From CADEDH01 sp041394285 (lineage in GTDB: Bacteria > Actinomycetota > Acidimicrobiia > Acidimicrobiales > SZUA-35): a stretch of DNA of 64,000 bases. The stretch's first letter is position 1. Each line of letters begins with the position of its first letter. A program made the translations under genes and the position numbers. The stretch spans positions 316,221 to 380,220 of the forward strand of contig JAWKIL010000005.1 in NCBI GenBank assembly GCA_041394285.1. Reading direction: 5' to 3'. The notes under the pieces were generated by a model. It did no database searches, was not told the DNA's origin, and worked only from the letters and a program-made list of their open reading frames with translations. Below, in pieces: positions 50,587 to 59,729 of the stretch.

Positions 50587-51801
50587 ATGGCGAACGATCG
50601 GTGGGGGTGCCCGGTGACGGCACCGGCGGACGAGGTGGCGCTGATCGAGGGGGCGGCGGCCGAGTACATCACGATGTCGCCCGCCATCGCCGCCCGCTTG
50701 GAGCCCTTGGCCGCCGGCGGCCCCCTGGCCCGGGCGGTGGCGGCCCAGCTCCTGGCCCAGACGCACAAGCCGGCCCTGATGGAACGGGCCCGGCAGCTGG
50801 CCGACGACGCCCGGGCCGCCACCGGCGGCCTCAGCGGCCGGGAACGGCACCTGGTGGAGGCGTCGTGGCACTGGACCCGGGGCGACGTCGAGCGCACGCT
50901 GGCCCAGCTCGACGCCGTGGTCACCGACCATCCCACCGACCTCCACACCTTGCGCAGCCGCTACCTGCTCCAGTTCGCCACCGGCCGCCTCGATGCCATG
51001 CTGGCCGGCGTGCAGGCCGTGCGGCCGGCCTGGGCCGGGGCCGGGCTGCCCCTGGCCAGCTACCTCGACGGCATGGAGTCCTTCGCCCTGGAGGAGAACG
51101 GCCGCTACGACGAGGCCGAGCCCCTCGGCCGGCAGGGAGTGGCGGCCGATCCCGACGACCTGTGGGCCATCCACGCCGTGGCCCACGTGCTGGAGATGGA
51201 GCAGCGTCGGGACGAGGGCGTGGCCTGGATCGGGCGGGACAACTCCGGCCTCGAGGGCCGGACGGGGTTCGCCGGGCACCTGTGGTGGCATCAGGCGCTG
51301 GCCCTGTGGGCTCTGGGCCGCCACGACGACGCACTCGACTCCTTCGACCGCCACATCTACCCGGGCCGGAGCGAAGAGGGCCTCGACCTGACCAACGCCA
51401 TCGCCCTGCTGGCCCGCCTGGATGCGGCCGGGGCAGACGTGGGGACCCGGTGGGAGCGGCTGGTGGCCCCGGCCCAGGTTCGGATGGGCCAGCACTCCCA
51501 CCCGTTCAACGACACCCACATGGTGCTGGGCCTGAGCCGGGCCGGGCGGCACGACGAGGTGGCGGCGATGCTGGCCGGCATGACCGCCTGGTCCACCCGG
51601 ACCGACGACCATGCCGCCGACGTGCTGCGCCGGGTGGGCCTCGACGTGGCCCATGGCCTGGCCGCCTACGGCCGGGGGCTGTGGCGGGAGGCGGTGACGC
51701 ACCTGGCCCCGGCGACCGACCAGTGGTGGCGTCTCGGCGGCAGCCACGCCCAACGCCAGCTCTACCGCGTCGCCCTCGACACCGCCGAGGCCCGGAGCTG
51801 A
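50587..51801 (+). CDS. Tetratricopeptide-repeat protein, TTC38-like
   Basis: Protein of 404 residues. TPR-like helix pairs fill the sequence: VEASWHWTRGDVERTLAQLD, LASYLDGMESFALEENGRYD, AIHAVAHVLEMEQRRDEGVA, GHLWWHQALALWALGRHDDA. The order and the WHQAL and HVLEMEQR motifs match TTC38-type proteins, found in bacteria and animals, of unknown function. ATG 50587 is preferred; GTG 50614 with a GGGGGTG upstream is an alternative. No signal peptide. Confidence 0.82.
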   Translation: MANDRWGCPVTAPADEVALIEGAAAEYITMSPAIAARLEPLAAGGPLARAVAAQLLAQTHKPALMERARQLADDARAATGGLSGRERHLVEASWHWTRGDVERTLAQLDAVVTDHPTDLHTLRSRYLLQFATGRLDAMLAGVQAVRPAWAGAGLPLASYLDGMESFALEENGRYDEAEPLGRQGVAADPDDLWAIHAVAHVLEMEQRRDEGVAWIGRDNSGLEGRTGFAGHLWWHQALALWALGRHDDALDSFDRHIYPGRSEEGLDLTNAIALLARLDAAGADVGTRWERLVAPAQVRMGQHSHPFNDTHMVLGLSRAGRHDEVAAMLAGMTAWSTRTDDHAADVLRRVGLDVAHGLAAYGRGLWREAVTHLAPATDQWWRLGGSHAQRQLYRVALDTAEARS

Positions 51802-51820
51802 CCTGAACCGCCCGAGCCGG

Positions 51821-52468
51821 CTACTTGCCGGCCCGCTGCTTCAACCGGGCCTCGTCGAGGATCGTGAGGCTGCCCCGGCCGGTGCTCACGATGCCCTGCC
51901 GGCCCAGGTCGCTGAGCACGGTGGAGACGGTGGGCCGGGTGGTGTGGGCCAGCGAGGCCAGCTCCTCCTGCTTGAGCTTGATCGGCCCGTCGTCGAACAC
52001 GCTGGCCAGACGGAGCACCACGCTGCACACCCGCTTCTCGGCCGGCGTCCAGGCGGCGTCGGACAGCTGATCGGTCAAGCGCTCCACCCGGCGGGTGAGC
52101 ATGGCCACGAGGAACCGGTCGACCTCGGGCAGCGTGAGGCGCAGCTCGGCGAACCGGTCGGCGTCGAGACACATCGTCTCGGCCCGGCGCAGCGCCCGGA
52201 TGGTGGCCGTCCGCCGGCCAGCGGCGTCGAGCAGGGCCAGCTCACCGAACACGTCACCAGGGCCCTCGATGGTCATGCCCACCCGACCCCCGTTCGGCGT
52301 GAGCGCCTGGACCAGGAACCAACCCGACTCGATCACGTGGAGGCTGGCCCCCGGATCGCCCTGATGGAACACCACCTCGTTCCGCTCGAACCGCCGCCTG
52401 ACCATCAGGCTCCGGATCCGGCGCCGGTCGGCTTCGGACAACATGGCGTAGAAGTCGTTCTCGGTCAT
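51821..52468 (-). CDS. Crp/Fnr-family transcription regulator
   Basis: Protein of 215 residues. The cyclic-nucleotide-binding-like barrel (about 20-120) has the phosphate cassette GELALLDAAGRRTATIRA, with the Glu and Arg that contact cAMP. A winged helix-turn-helix follows: KQEELASLAHTTRPTVSTVLSD. There are no Cys residues for an iron-sulfur cluster, so it is CRP-like rather than FNR-like. Target genes are unknown; the gene is convergent to the TPR gene. An inverted TCACC...GGTGA pair lies 10-28 bp upstream of its start. Confidence 0.88.
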   Translation of the reverse strand: MTENDFYAMLSEADRRRIRSLMVRRRFERNEVVFHQGDPGASLHVIESGWFLVQALTPNGGRVGMTIEGPGDVFGELALLDAAGRRTATIRALRRAETMCLDADRFAELRLTLPEVDRFLVAMLTRRVERLTDQLSDAAWTPAEKRVCSVVLRLASVFDDGPIKLKQEELASLAHTTRPTVSTVLSDLGRQGIVSTGRGSLTILDEARLKQRAGK

Positions 52469-52573
52469 AACAGCGTGTCACCCTAGGCCCCGGTGAGACC
52501 GCTCCAAACTGCTTGTGGCACCGAACGCACGGATGACCCTCGCACCCCCCTCCCCACCAGCGTAGATCAGGCG

Positions 52574-52975
52574 TTACAGGGTGAACCAGGGCGTCAACGC
52601 CGTGCCGGTCGGCCACGTGAGCTCGAGGCGGACCGGGCCGGGGCCGGTGCTGCCCAGTGGGGCGGTGGTGCCGTCTGGCCGGCGGAGGACCACCCCGGTG
52701 GCCGGTGGGCTGGCGGTCACGGCCAGGTGCCCGCCGTCGATCGCCAGCTCGATCACCCCGTGGTCGGTGGTGAACGTGAGCACACGCGCCGGCGGGTGCG
52801 GTTGGTGGAGGAAGCCGACCACCTCGGGCTCGAACAGCTGGGCCAGGTCCGCCTCCAGAGTCCGCCAGCCGAAGGCGTCGTAGGCGGCCTCGACCGCGCC
52901 GGGCGGAGGTCCGTCGCCGGCCACGGCGTCGGCCACCAGAGCGAGCAGTGCATCGTCGTCCATCGGTTCCCTCAT
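52574..52975 (-). CDS. Unknown protein coupled to the sigma factor
   Basis: Protein of 133 residues. The ATG overlaps the stop of the sigma factor gene (ATGA), so it is made together with it. An N-terminal acidic helix (MREPMDDDALLALVADAVAG) is followed by a beta-rich region (VLTFTTDHGVIELAIDGGHL, GVVLRRPDGTT). No Cys/His zinc motif and no membrane helix, so it is not a standard anti-sigma factor, although its position suggests a regulatory or effector link. Family not recognised. Confidence 0.65.
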   Translation of the reverse strand: MREPMDDDALLALVADAVAGDGPPPGAVEAAYDAFGWRTLEADLAQLFEPEVVGFLHQPHPPARVLTFTTDHGVIELAIDGGHLAVTASPPATGVVLRRPDGTTAPLGSTGPGPVRLELTWPTGTALTPWFTL

Positions 52976-53556
52976 GACGAGCGGAGCCCGGCGCTGATAC
53001 GGGAGATCTCGGGGGTGGACCGCAGTGTCTGCAGGCAGCGGGCCCGGGTGGGACCGATCGAGCCCACCGGGATGCCGAGCGCCTCCGAGATCAGCTCGTA
53101 GCTCACCGGCGGATCACTCACCAGCAGCCGCAGAAGCTCCTGGCACCGCTCCCCCAGCCGCTCGAAGGCGGCGGCCACTGCGGCCCGGGTCTCGTCGCGC
53201 TCGAGGCGGGACCCGGGCTCAGCCCACGCCCCCAGCTCCACCGGCTCGCCCCCCACCCGCACCTGCTCCGGCTCGTCGCTGAGCACGATCCGGCTGCGCT
53301 GGCGCACCACGCCCACGCACTCGTTGCGGGTGGTCTGGCCCAGCCACCCGGCCAGGCGGGCCGGCTCCCGGATCCGGTCGAGGTGCTCGGCCAGGCGCAG
53401 CCACACCGTCTGGTACACGTCGCGGGCGGTGTCGTCGTCGAACCGGAAGCCGCGCACGATGCTCCACACCAGGCCCGTGTGCCCATCGACCAGGGCCCTC
53501 CAGGCGGCGGCATCGCCCGTACGGGCGGCCTCGACCAGGCCTGCGACATCCTCCAC
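52972..53556 (-). CDS. ECF-type sigma-70 family RNA polymerase sigma factor
   Basis: Protein of 194 residues from GTG 53556. Region 2 reads FDDDTARDVYQTVWLRLAEH with the following RIREPARLAGWLGQTTRNEC; region 4 is LGERCQELLRLLVSDPPVSY and EALGIPVGSIGPTRARCLQTL, the helix-turn-helix for -35 recognition. TAAGGT lies 6 nt before GTG. The linked downstream gene is not a typical anti-sigma factor. The gene is divergent from the GNAT/acyl-CoA synthetase fusion, with about 110 bp between. Confidence 0.9.
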   Translation of the reverse strand: MEDVAGLVEAARTGDAAAWRALVDGHTGLVWSIVRGFRFDDDTARDVYQTVWLRLAEHLDRIREPARLAGWLGQTTRNECVGVVRQRSRIVLSDEPEQVRVGGEPVELGAWAEPGSRLERDETRAAVAAAFERLGERCQELLRLLVSDPPVSYELISEALGIPVGSIGPTRARCLQTLRSTPEISRISAGLRSS

Positions 53557-53669
53557 CGTCCCACCTTAGCCGGGGCTGCGGCCCCGACGCTTCGCTCCCC
53601 GATCCGGTCCGGGGCCGCTCGGGGAGGGTGGGACCAATGGCCCTGATGAATGGCGGCGCCGGTGGTTTC

Positions 53670-56564
53670 ATGGGAGTCGTGACAGCCGACCCGCAATCGC
53701 CCTCCACCAGCCATCCCCCCGAGCACTGGTCGTCCGACGTGGTGTTGGCCGACGGGACCACGGCCCACATCCGCCCGATCAGTCCCGGCGACGGCCCGGC
53801 CCTCCAGGCCTTCCACCTCGCCCTGTCCGACCAGAGCCGCTACATGCGGTTCTTCACGGCCAAGCCCCGGCTCTCGGACGCCATGATCGAGCACTTCACC
53901 ACCGTCGACTACCACAACCATCTCACCCTGGTGGCCGAGATGGGAGGCCGGCTGGCGGCGGTGGCCAGCTACGAGCGGGAGGGCGATCAGTCCGACCAGG
54001 CCGAGGTGGCGTTCGTGGTGGCCGACGAGTACCAGGGCCGGGGTCTGGGCACCGTGCTGCTGGAGCACCTGGCGGCCGACGCCCGGGAGCGGGGGATCAC
54101 CCGGTTCACGGCCGAGACGCTGGCCACCAACCGCCAGATGCTGGGCGTGTTCCGCACGGCCGGTTTCGCCGAGCACACCCACCTCGAGCACGGCGTGGTG
54201 GGCGTGGAGCTGCTGATCGAGCCGAGCCCGGCGGCGCAGGCGGCCATGGAGCAGCGGGAGCACCGGGCCGAGGCGGCCTCCATCACCCGCCTCCTGCTGC
54301 CCCGCTCGGTGGCCGTGGTGGGGGCCAGCCGGTCGCCGCAGAACGTGGGCCACCAGGTGCTGCGCAATCTCCTGGGCGGCAACTTCGACGGCCCCGTCTA
54401 TCCCGTGAACCCGGGCAGCCCCCACGTGGCCAGCGTGCCGGCCTACCCCAGCGTCACCGCCATCCCCGGACCGGTCGACCTGGCCGTGATCGCCGTCCCG
54501 GCGCCGGCGGTGGCCGCCGTGCTGGAGGAGTGCGGGGCCAAGAGCGTGAAGGGCGTGGTGGTGCTGTCGGCCGGGTTCGGCGAGGTGGGCGAGGGCGACG
54601 GCGAGGCCGAGCTCCGCCGGCTGGCCCGGCTCCACTCCATGCGCCTGGTCGGCCCGAACTGCATCGGCATGGTGAACACCGCCATCGGGCTCGACGCCAC
54701 CTTCTCCCCCTACCGGCCCTCGGCCGGGCGGGTGGCGATGCTGTCGCAGTCGGGGGCCATCGGGATCGCCATCCTGGAGCGGTCGCAGCGCCTCGGGCTC
54801 GGGGTGTCGGCCTTCGTGTCGGTGGGCAACAAGGCCGATGTCAGCTCGAACGACCTCCTCCAGTACTGGGAGGACGACCCCGGAACCGATGTGGTGCTGC
54901 TGTACCTGGAGTCGTTCGGCAACCCCCGCAAGTTCGCCCGGATCGCCCGGCGGGTGTCGCGCCGCAAGCCGATCGTGGCCGTCAAGAGCGGGCGGACCCC
55001 GGTGGGCGTGCGGGCCGCGTCGTCGCACACGGCGGCCATGGCCAGCCCCGACACCGCGGTCGACGCCCTGTTCCGCCAGACCGGCGTGATCCGGGTCGAC
55101 ACCCTGGAGGAGCAGTTCGACATGGCCCTGGTGCTGGGGTCCCAGCCCCTGCCGACCGGTAACCGGGTGGCCATCGTGGGCAACTCGGGCGGGCCCGGGA
55201 TCCTGGCCACCGACGCCTGCGTGGCCGCCGGCCTGGAGGTGCCCATGCTGGGCGAGGCGACCCAGCAGGCGCTGCGGGCCATCCTCGACCCCAAGGCGGC
55301 CACCGCCAACCCGGTGGACCTGGTGGCCGGAGCCACCCCCGAGCACTACCGGCAGGCCACGGAGCTCCTCCTGGCCGACCCCGACGTCGACGCCGTGCTC
55401 GTCATCTGCACCCCCACCTTCGCCGCTCCGCCCCGCCAGGTGGCGGCCACCGTGGCCGGCGTGGTGGCCACCGCCGGGGCGGCCGCTCCCCCGGCGGGCA
55501 GCGGTCCCGGCGCCGGGTCGGCGACCACCGACACCCGGGCCGCCGCGGCGGCGGGGCCTGATCCCACGCCAGCGGCCAAGCCGGTGGTGGTCAGCTTCCT
55601 GGCCTGGCCCGACATGCCGGCCCTCCTCCGGCCGGCTCCGACCGGTCCCCGGCCCGACGGGCTCGCCGCCGCCTCGCCCGAGGTCTCGGTGCCCGCCTTC
55701 TCCTCACCCGAGGCGGCGGTGCGGGCACTGGGCCGGGCTGCGGCCTACGCCGAGTGGCGGCGCCGGCCGCCGGGGCGGACCCGGGAGCTGGACCGGTTCG
55801 ACGTGGACCGGGCAGCCGACGTGATCGCCGGCGCCCTGGCCGCCGCCCCGGCCGGCGGCTGGCTGACCCCCGACCAGGTGTGGGACGTGCTGGAAGCGGT
55901 GGGGGTGAAGACGGCCCGCACGGTGGCGGTCGGCTCGGCCGACGCCGCCGCCGCAGCGGCCGCCGGCATCGGGTTCCCGGTCGCCCTCAAGGCCAGCGGG
56001 CCTGATCTCATCCACAAGAGCGACGTGGGTGGCGTGGCCCTCGACCTGGGCGACGAGGCGGCGGTGAGGGCCGCCTACACCGAGATGGCGTCGCGGATCG
56101 GCGACCGGATGACGGGCGGCGTGGTGCAGGCCATGGCCGCCGCCGGCACCGAGACCATCGTCGGCGTGGTGCAGGACCCCGTGTTCGGCCCGCTGGTGAT
56201 GTTCGGCCTCGGCGGTGTGGCCACCGAGCTGCTGGGCGACCGGTCGTTCCGGGTCCTGCCCCTCACCGACGCCGACGCCGCCGACCTGGTCCGCTCCCTG
56301 CGGGCCTCGCCCCTGCTGTTCGGCTACCGGGGGGCGCCCCCGGCCGACACGGGGGCGCTGGAAGACCTGTTGGAGCGGGTGGCCCGGCTGGCCGGCCACC
56401 ACGACGACCGGGGGGTGGAGGTCGCCGAGCTCGACCTGAACCCGGTGATCGTGGGCCCGGGCGGAGCGGTGGTGGTGGACGCCCGCATCCGGATCGGCCC
56501 CGAGCCGGCCGGGCCGCCGCTCGACGTGCGCCGCATGACCGACCGGGCCCGCCCCGGGGCCTGA
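53670..56564 (+). CDS. GNAT acetyltransferase fused to acyl-CoA synthetase (ADP-forming)
   Basis: Protein of about 964 residues. Start uncertain: ATG 53670 is chosen, but 53637, 53646 and GTG 53679 are possible. The N-terminal GNAT domain (about 20-185) has the acetyl-CoA loop EYQGRGLGTVLLEHL. Then comes an ADP-forming acyl-CoA synthetase: CoA-binding SVAVVGASRSPQNVGHQVLR, ligase domain with SQSGAIGIAILERS, the SHTAAMA segment equivalent to the phospho-His site of succinyl-CoA synthetase, and a C-terminal ATP-grasp (GIGFPVALKASGPDLIHKSD, VGVVQDPVFGPLVMFGLGG). It resembles Pat-type protein acetyltransferases, but with the GNAT domain first. A Gly/Ala/Pro-rich insert lies near 610-645. Confidence 0.9.
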   Translation: MGVVTADPQSPSTSHPPEHWSSDVVLADGTTAHIRPISPGDGPALQAFHLALSDQSRYMRFFTAKPRLSDAMIEHFTTVDYHNHLTLVAEMGGRLAAVASYEREGDQSDQAEVAFVVADEYQGRGLGTVLLEHLAADARERGITRFTAETLATNRQMLGVFRTAGFAEHTHLEHGVVGVELLIEPSPAAQAAMEQREHRAEAASITRLLLPRSVAVVGASRSPQNVGHQVLRNLLGGNFDGPVYPVNPGSPHVASVPAYPSVTAIPGPVDLAVIAVPAPAVAAVLEECGAKSVKGVVVLSAGFGEVGEGDGEAELRRLARLHSMRLVGPNCIGMVNTAIGLDATFSPYRPSAGRVAMLSQSGAIGIAILERSQRLGLGVSAFVSVGNKADVSSNDLLQYWEDDPGTDVVLLYLESFGNPRKFARIARRVSRRKPIVAVKSGRTPVGVRAASSHTAAMASPDTAVDALFRQTGVIRVDTLEEQFDMALVLGSQPLPTGNRVAIVGNSGGPGILATDACVAAGLEVPMLGEATQQALRAILDPKAATANPVDLVAGATPEHYRQATELLLADPDVDAVLVICTPTFAAPPRQVAATVAGVVATAGAAAPPAGSGPGAGSATTDTRAAAAAGPDPTPAAKPVVVSFLAWPDMPALLRPAPTGPRPDGLAAASPEVSVPAFSSPEAAVRALGRAAAYAEWRRRPPGRTRELDRFDVDRAADVIAGALAAAPAGGWLTPDQVWDVLEAVGVKTARTVAVGSADAAAAAAAGIGFPVALKASGPDLIHKSDVGGVALDLGDEAAVRAAYTEMASRIGDRMTGGVVQAMAAAGTETIVGVVQDPVFGPLVMFGLGGVATELLGDRSFRVLPLTDADAADLVRSLRASPLLFGYRGAPPADTGALEDLLERVARLAGHHDDRGVEVAELDLNPVIVGPGGAVVVDARIRIGPEPAGPPLDVRRMTDRARPGA

Positions 56565-56605
56565 GGGGCCGCCGGTGGGCGTGCCGGTGCCGGGCCCGAA
56601 CGGCT

Positions 56606-56641
56606 GAGAGCGGCAGGCCTCCCTCCAGGCCTACCGCTCTC
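56606..56641. terminator. Hairpin after the acetyltransferase/synthetase gene
   Basis: Two 15-bp arms (one mismatch) around the loop CCCTCC lie 41 bp after the stop. The rest of the 206-bp convergent gap to 56771 contains TTTGCACCGG twice (about 56648 and 56691) and a short T-run near 56736, with no gene. Confidence 0.65.
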
Positions 56642-56770
56642 TCGCCGCTTTGCACCGGGCTGCCCCGCAAAGGGCACGCCGTACCGATTTGCACCGGCGC
56701 ACAGATACAGACGCCGCATCGGGGCCGGTGATACAAGTTTTTCTGACCGGTCGGCGCCGATGCACGCCGC

Positions 56771-58813
56771 TCAACTCCCCGACGAGGGCGCCCGCCACAG
56801 GTGGATCGCCCAGCCGTCGCCGCCGGCCGTGGCCAGGCGCCCGTCGGGCAGGACGGCCAGGGCCGACACGGGGCCCTCCGGGCGGTAGACGGTGCGGACC
56901 CCGAGGGGGATCTCCTCGGGATCCCAGACCTTCACCGAGCCGTCGGCCCCGGCCGAGGCGACCCGGCCATCGCCCAGGGCAGCGAGGGCCGCGACGGCTC
57001 CGGTGTGATCGTCGAGCACGGGGCCCGGCCGGTCGGGGGCGGCGGGATCCCACAGGTGCACCGTGCCGTCGGTGCCCCCCGCCGCCAACCGGCCGTCGCC
57101 CAGCTCGATCAGGGCGGTCACCGACGACGCTCCCGCTACCCGTGTCACGGCCAGCGGCTCGGCCTCCGGCGTGGCCGGATCCCAGATCAGCACGGCCCCG
57201 TCGGCGGTGCCGCCGGCAACCCGCCCGTCGGTCAACGCCGCCAGCGCCGTGACGGCGACCCCGGCCCCCCGCAGGACGACCGGTTCCACCGCCGGGGCGG
57301 CGCCGGAGGTCCAGATGCGGACGGTCCCGTCGTCTCCGGCCGAGACGAGCCGACCCCCGCTCAGCACCGCCAGCCCGGTCACCGCCCCGGTGTGACCGGT
57401 GAGGGCGACCGGTTCGGCGCCACCGCCGGCGGGCTGCCAGATCGTCACCGTGCCGTCGGTGCCGGCCAGGGCCAGCCGGCCGTCACCGAGCGCAGCCACG
57501 TCGGCCACCGGACCGGGGAGACCCCGCAGCACGAGCGGGAACACGTCGGGCCGGGCCGGGTCCCACACCCGGACGGTCCGGTCGACCGAGGCCGAGACGA
57601 ACCGCCCGTCGGCCAGGGCGACGAGCCGGCCGACTGCGCCCCGGTGCCCGTCCAGCGTCACCTCGCCCCCACCGGCGGGGGGAACCGACGAGGCGGCGGC
57701 GCTCTCGGCCACGGCCGGGGCGGGCGGGGCCGGGTCGGCGCCGGTGAGCAGCGACACCGCCAGGGCGACGGCGCCCACGCCCACCAACACCGCGGCCGCC
57801 GCCAGCGGCGACGCCCGGGCCCGCCGGCGCCGCCCGAGCACCGACGGCGGCGCCCCCGCCGCCCCCGCCGGCTCGATCCTGGCCTCCTGATCCGGCGGCC
57901 CGGCGCCTGGCTCGGACTCAGGCTCGGGCTCGGGCTCGGGCTCGGACGGAGCGGGGGACGGCTCGGACTCCACCCGCACCGGCCGCCGGGGTGGGAGCGC
58001 CGGAGACGCCGGGAGCAGCGGCCGGAGCTGGTCGATCAGCGCCGCTGCGGTCTGGGGCCGCCGGTCGGGATCCTTGGCCAGGCAGGCCTGGAGCACATCG
58101 TCGAGCGCGGCCGGCCCCAGGCCGGGAGGCAGGCGGGGAGGCGGCTGGTTGACCAGCCGGTACATCAGCGACTGGATCGAGTCGGTGGCTCCGGTGGCGA
58201 ACGGTGGGGCGCCGGTCACCAGCATGTGCAGGGTGGAGCCGAGGGAGTACAGGTCGGAGCGCTCGTCGCGCTGGTTCTCCAGCGTCTCAGGGGCGGTGTA
58301 GCCCCAGCTCGCCGCCACCTGGGTGGTCGTGTAGCCGCTGGCGTCACGCAGCGAGGCGATGCCGAAGTCCGTCAGCCGGGCCTGGTCGCCCGACTGCAGG
58401 ATGTTCTCCGGCTTCACGTCACGGTGCAGCACCTGCTGGCGATGGGCGAACTCGAGCGCCCCGGCGATGGGGAGCAGGAGGTTCACCGCCACCCGCCACG
58501 GCAGGGGGCCCTGCCGGCTCACCCGATCGGCCAGCGTGCCGCCTTCCACCAGCTCCATCGACAGGTACGGCCGACCGTCGGGGCTGTAGCCGCTGTCGTA
58601 CAGCGTGACCACGTTGGGATGGGCCGAGAGGCGGGCCATCACCGCCCGCTCCCGCTCGAACGAGCGCTCGATGCGGTCGTTGACGGCGTGGATCACCTTC
58701 ACCGCCACCCGGCGCCCCGTGCGGCCGTCGGTGGCGGCGTACACGACGCTGAACCCGCCGCGGCCGATCAGCTCGATGTCCCTGAGGTGCTCGATACCGA
58801 GATCGACCGCCAC
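56771..58813 (-). CDS. Membrane Ser/Thr protein kinase with WD40/beta-propeller sensor
   Basis: Protein of 680 residues from GTG 58813. The kinase domain (about 10-270) has the Gly-loop IGRGGFSVVYAA, Lys39 (AVKV), HRDVKPEN (130-137) and DFG (149-151). A Pro/Glu-rich linker follows, then one membrane helix (about 330-355) and an extracytoplasmic beta-propeller (about 385-675) of seven blades with TDGTV.IW and ADG.V.IWDP repeats. The layout matches bacterial PknB/PknD-type receptor kinases with a propeller sensor. Targets are unknown. Confidence 0.9.
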   Translation of the reverse strand: MAVDLGIEHLRDIELIGRGGFSVVYAATDGRTGRRVAVKVIHAVNDRIERSFERERAVMARLSAHPNVVTLYDSGYSPDGRPYLSMELVEGGTLADRVSRQGPLPWRVAVNLLLPIAGALEFAHRQQVLHRDVKPENILQSGDQARLTDFGIASLRDASGYTTTQVAASWGYTAPETLENQRDERSDLYSLGSTLHMLVTGAPPFATGATDSIQSLMYRLVNQPPPRLPPGLGPAALDDVLQACLAKDPDRRPQTAAALIDQLRPLLPASPALPPRRPVRVESEPSPAPSEPEPEPEPESEPGAGPPDQEARIEPAGAAGAPPSVLGRRRRARASPLAAAAVLVGVGAVALAVSLLTGADPAPPAPAVAESAAASSVPPAGGGEVTLDGHRGAVGRLVALADGRFVSASVDRTVRVWDPARPDVFPLVLRGLPGPVADVAALGDGRLALAGTDGTVTIWQPAGGGAEPVALTGHTGAVTGLAVLSGGRLVSAGDDGTVRIWTSGAAPAVEPVVLRGAGVAVTALAALTDGRVAGGTADGAVLIWDPATPEAEPLAVTRVAGASSVTALIELGDGRLAAGGTDGTVHLWDPAAPDRPGPVLDDHTGAVAALAALGDGRVASAGADGSVKVWDPEEIPLGVRTVYRPEGPVSALAVLPDGRLATAGGDGWAIHLWRAPSSGS

Positions 58814-58877
58814 GCCTGCCCCGCCCCGTCGTCTACCCGGGCCTCACAGTAGCAGGGACAGAACAACCCGTTCACAT

Positions 58878-58949
58878 CAGTTGTCGGGCGTGGGATGTCA
58901 GGCGCCAGTTGTCGGGCGTGGGATGTCAGGCGCCAGTTGTCAGGCGTCG
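58878..58949. repeat. 28-bp tandem repeat, about 2.5 copies
   Basis: Two identical 28-bp units (58878-58905 and 58906-58933, beginning CAGTTGTCGGGCGTGGGATG) are followed by a partial, diverged copy that runs into the CDGSH gene's stop. They lie upstream of the kinase gene, on the same strand, in a 126-bp gap. Confidence 0.85.
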
Positions 58950-59629
58950 GTGAACCCGGCTTCCTTGTGGGAGCCGTCGCACAGCGGCTTGTTGCCCGAC
59001 GCCCCGCACCGGCACAGGGTCACCCGGGCCCGCACCTCCAGCTCCCGACCGTCGGAGGTGGTCACCGGGATCCCGCCGGTCACCCACAAGGGACCGTCGT
59101 CGATGATCCCGATCTGGGTGGGGTAGTCGGGTTCGGCGTCGGCGTCGGCCCCCTCGAAGCGGTACGTGAGGGCGCCCGAGGGGCACTTCTCCACCGCGTT
59201 GATCACGGCCAGGCGCACCGTCGACTCGTCGGTGCCCTTCATCTCCTTCCACACGTTGGTCACCCGGGTGCCGCAGAAGCCGGCGTGCACGCAGATCGAC
59301 CGGTCGTCGCGCACGGTGATCCCCGTGCCGCCGAGGGGCTTGGACCGGCCGTCGTAGGTGCCGGCGCCCTCGGCGGGGCCGGGCGCGGTCTCGGTGCCGT
59401 CGAAACCGACCTTGGCGTGGGTGCCGTCGCAGAACGGCTTCTTGCCCGACGCCCCGCAGCGGCACAGGGCGTAGTTGGCGGCATCGGTGACCGGGCCGCC
59501 CGTGATCCAGGTCAGCGGCTCCCCGTGCTCGGAGAGGGCAGCGGTCTTGCGGACGAGCGGCACGGAACCGTTCACCAGCAGCGGGCCGTTGGGTCGGGCG
59601 GTGATCCTGGCCCCGTCGTCGTCGCTCAT
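58940..59629 (-). CDS. CDGSH iron-sulfur protein with two CDGSH motifs and a central 4Fe-4S-like domain
   Basis: Protein of 229 residues. The first CDGSH motif is CRCGASGKKPFCDGTH (about 56-71), the second CRCGASGNKPLCDGSH near the C-terminus; each supplies three Cys and one His for a [2Fe-2S] cluster. Between them CVHAGFCG and CPSGALTYRFEG resemble the divergent mono-cluster ferredoxin domain (Fer4_19). The combination is known in bacteria; an electron-transfer role is likely but partners are unknown. Start ATG 59629 gives MSDDDGARI. Confidence 0.9.
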   Translation of the reverse strand: MSDDDGARITARPNGPLLVNGSVPLVRKTAALSEHGEPLTWITGGPVTDAANYALCRCGASGKKPFCDGTHAKVGFDGTETAPGPAEGAGTYDGRSKPLGGTGITVRDDRSICVHAGFCGTRVTNVWKEMKGTDESTVRLAVINAVEKCPSGALTYRFEGADADAEPDYPTQIGIIDDGPLWVTGGIPVTTSDGRELEVRARVTLCRCGASGNKPLCDGSHKEAGFTDA

Positions 59630-59729
59630 CGAGTCCCCCCTGGGTCGTGGCTGGGTTGGATCGCCGATCGTACCGGGGGTCGGGCGGGCGCGGGGAACCG
59701 CGCTCCGGGCCCTGGATACTGGCAGCACC

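Noticed and set aside
52478..52496. CRP-type operator before the Crp/Fnr gene
   Set aside because: The inverted pair is TCACC-N9-GGTGA, opposite in orientation and spacing to the TGTGA-N6-TCACA class.
56643..56770. Riboswitch or small RNA in the convergent gap
   Set aside because: Only a 10-bp direct repeat and a short T-run are visible; there is no downstream gene to control and no convincing fold.
58878..58949. CRISPR array
   Set aside because: Tandem 28-bp units without spacers and without cas genes.
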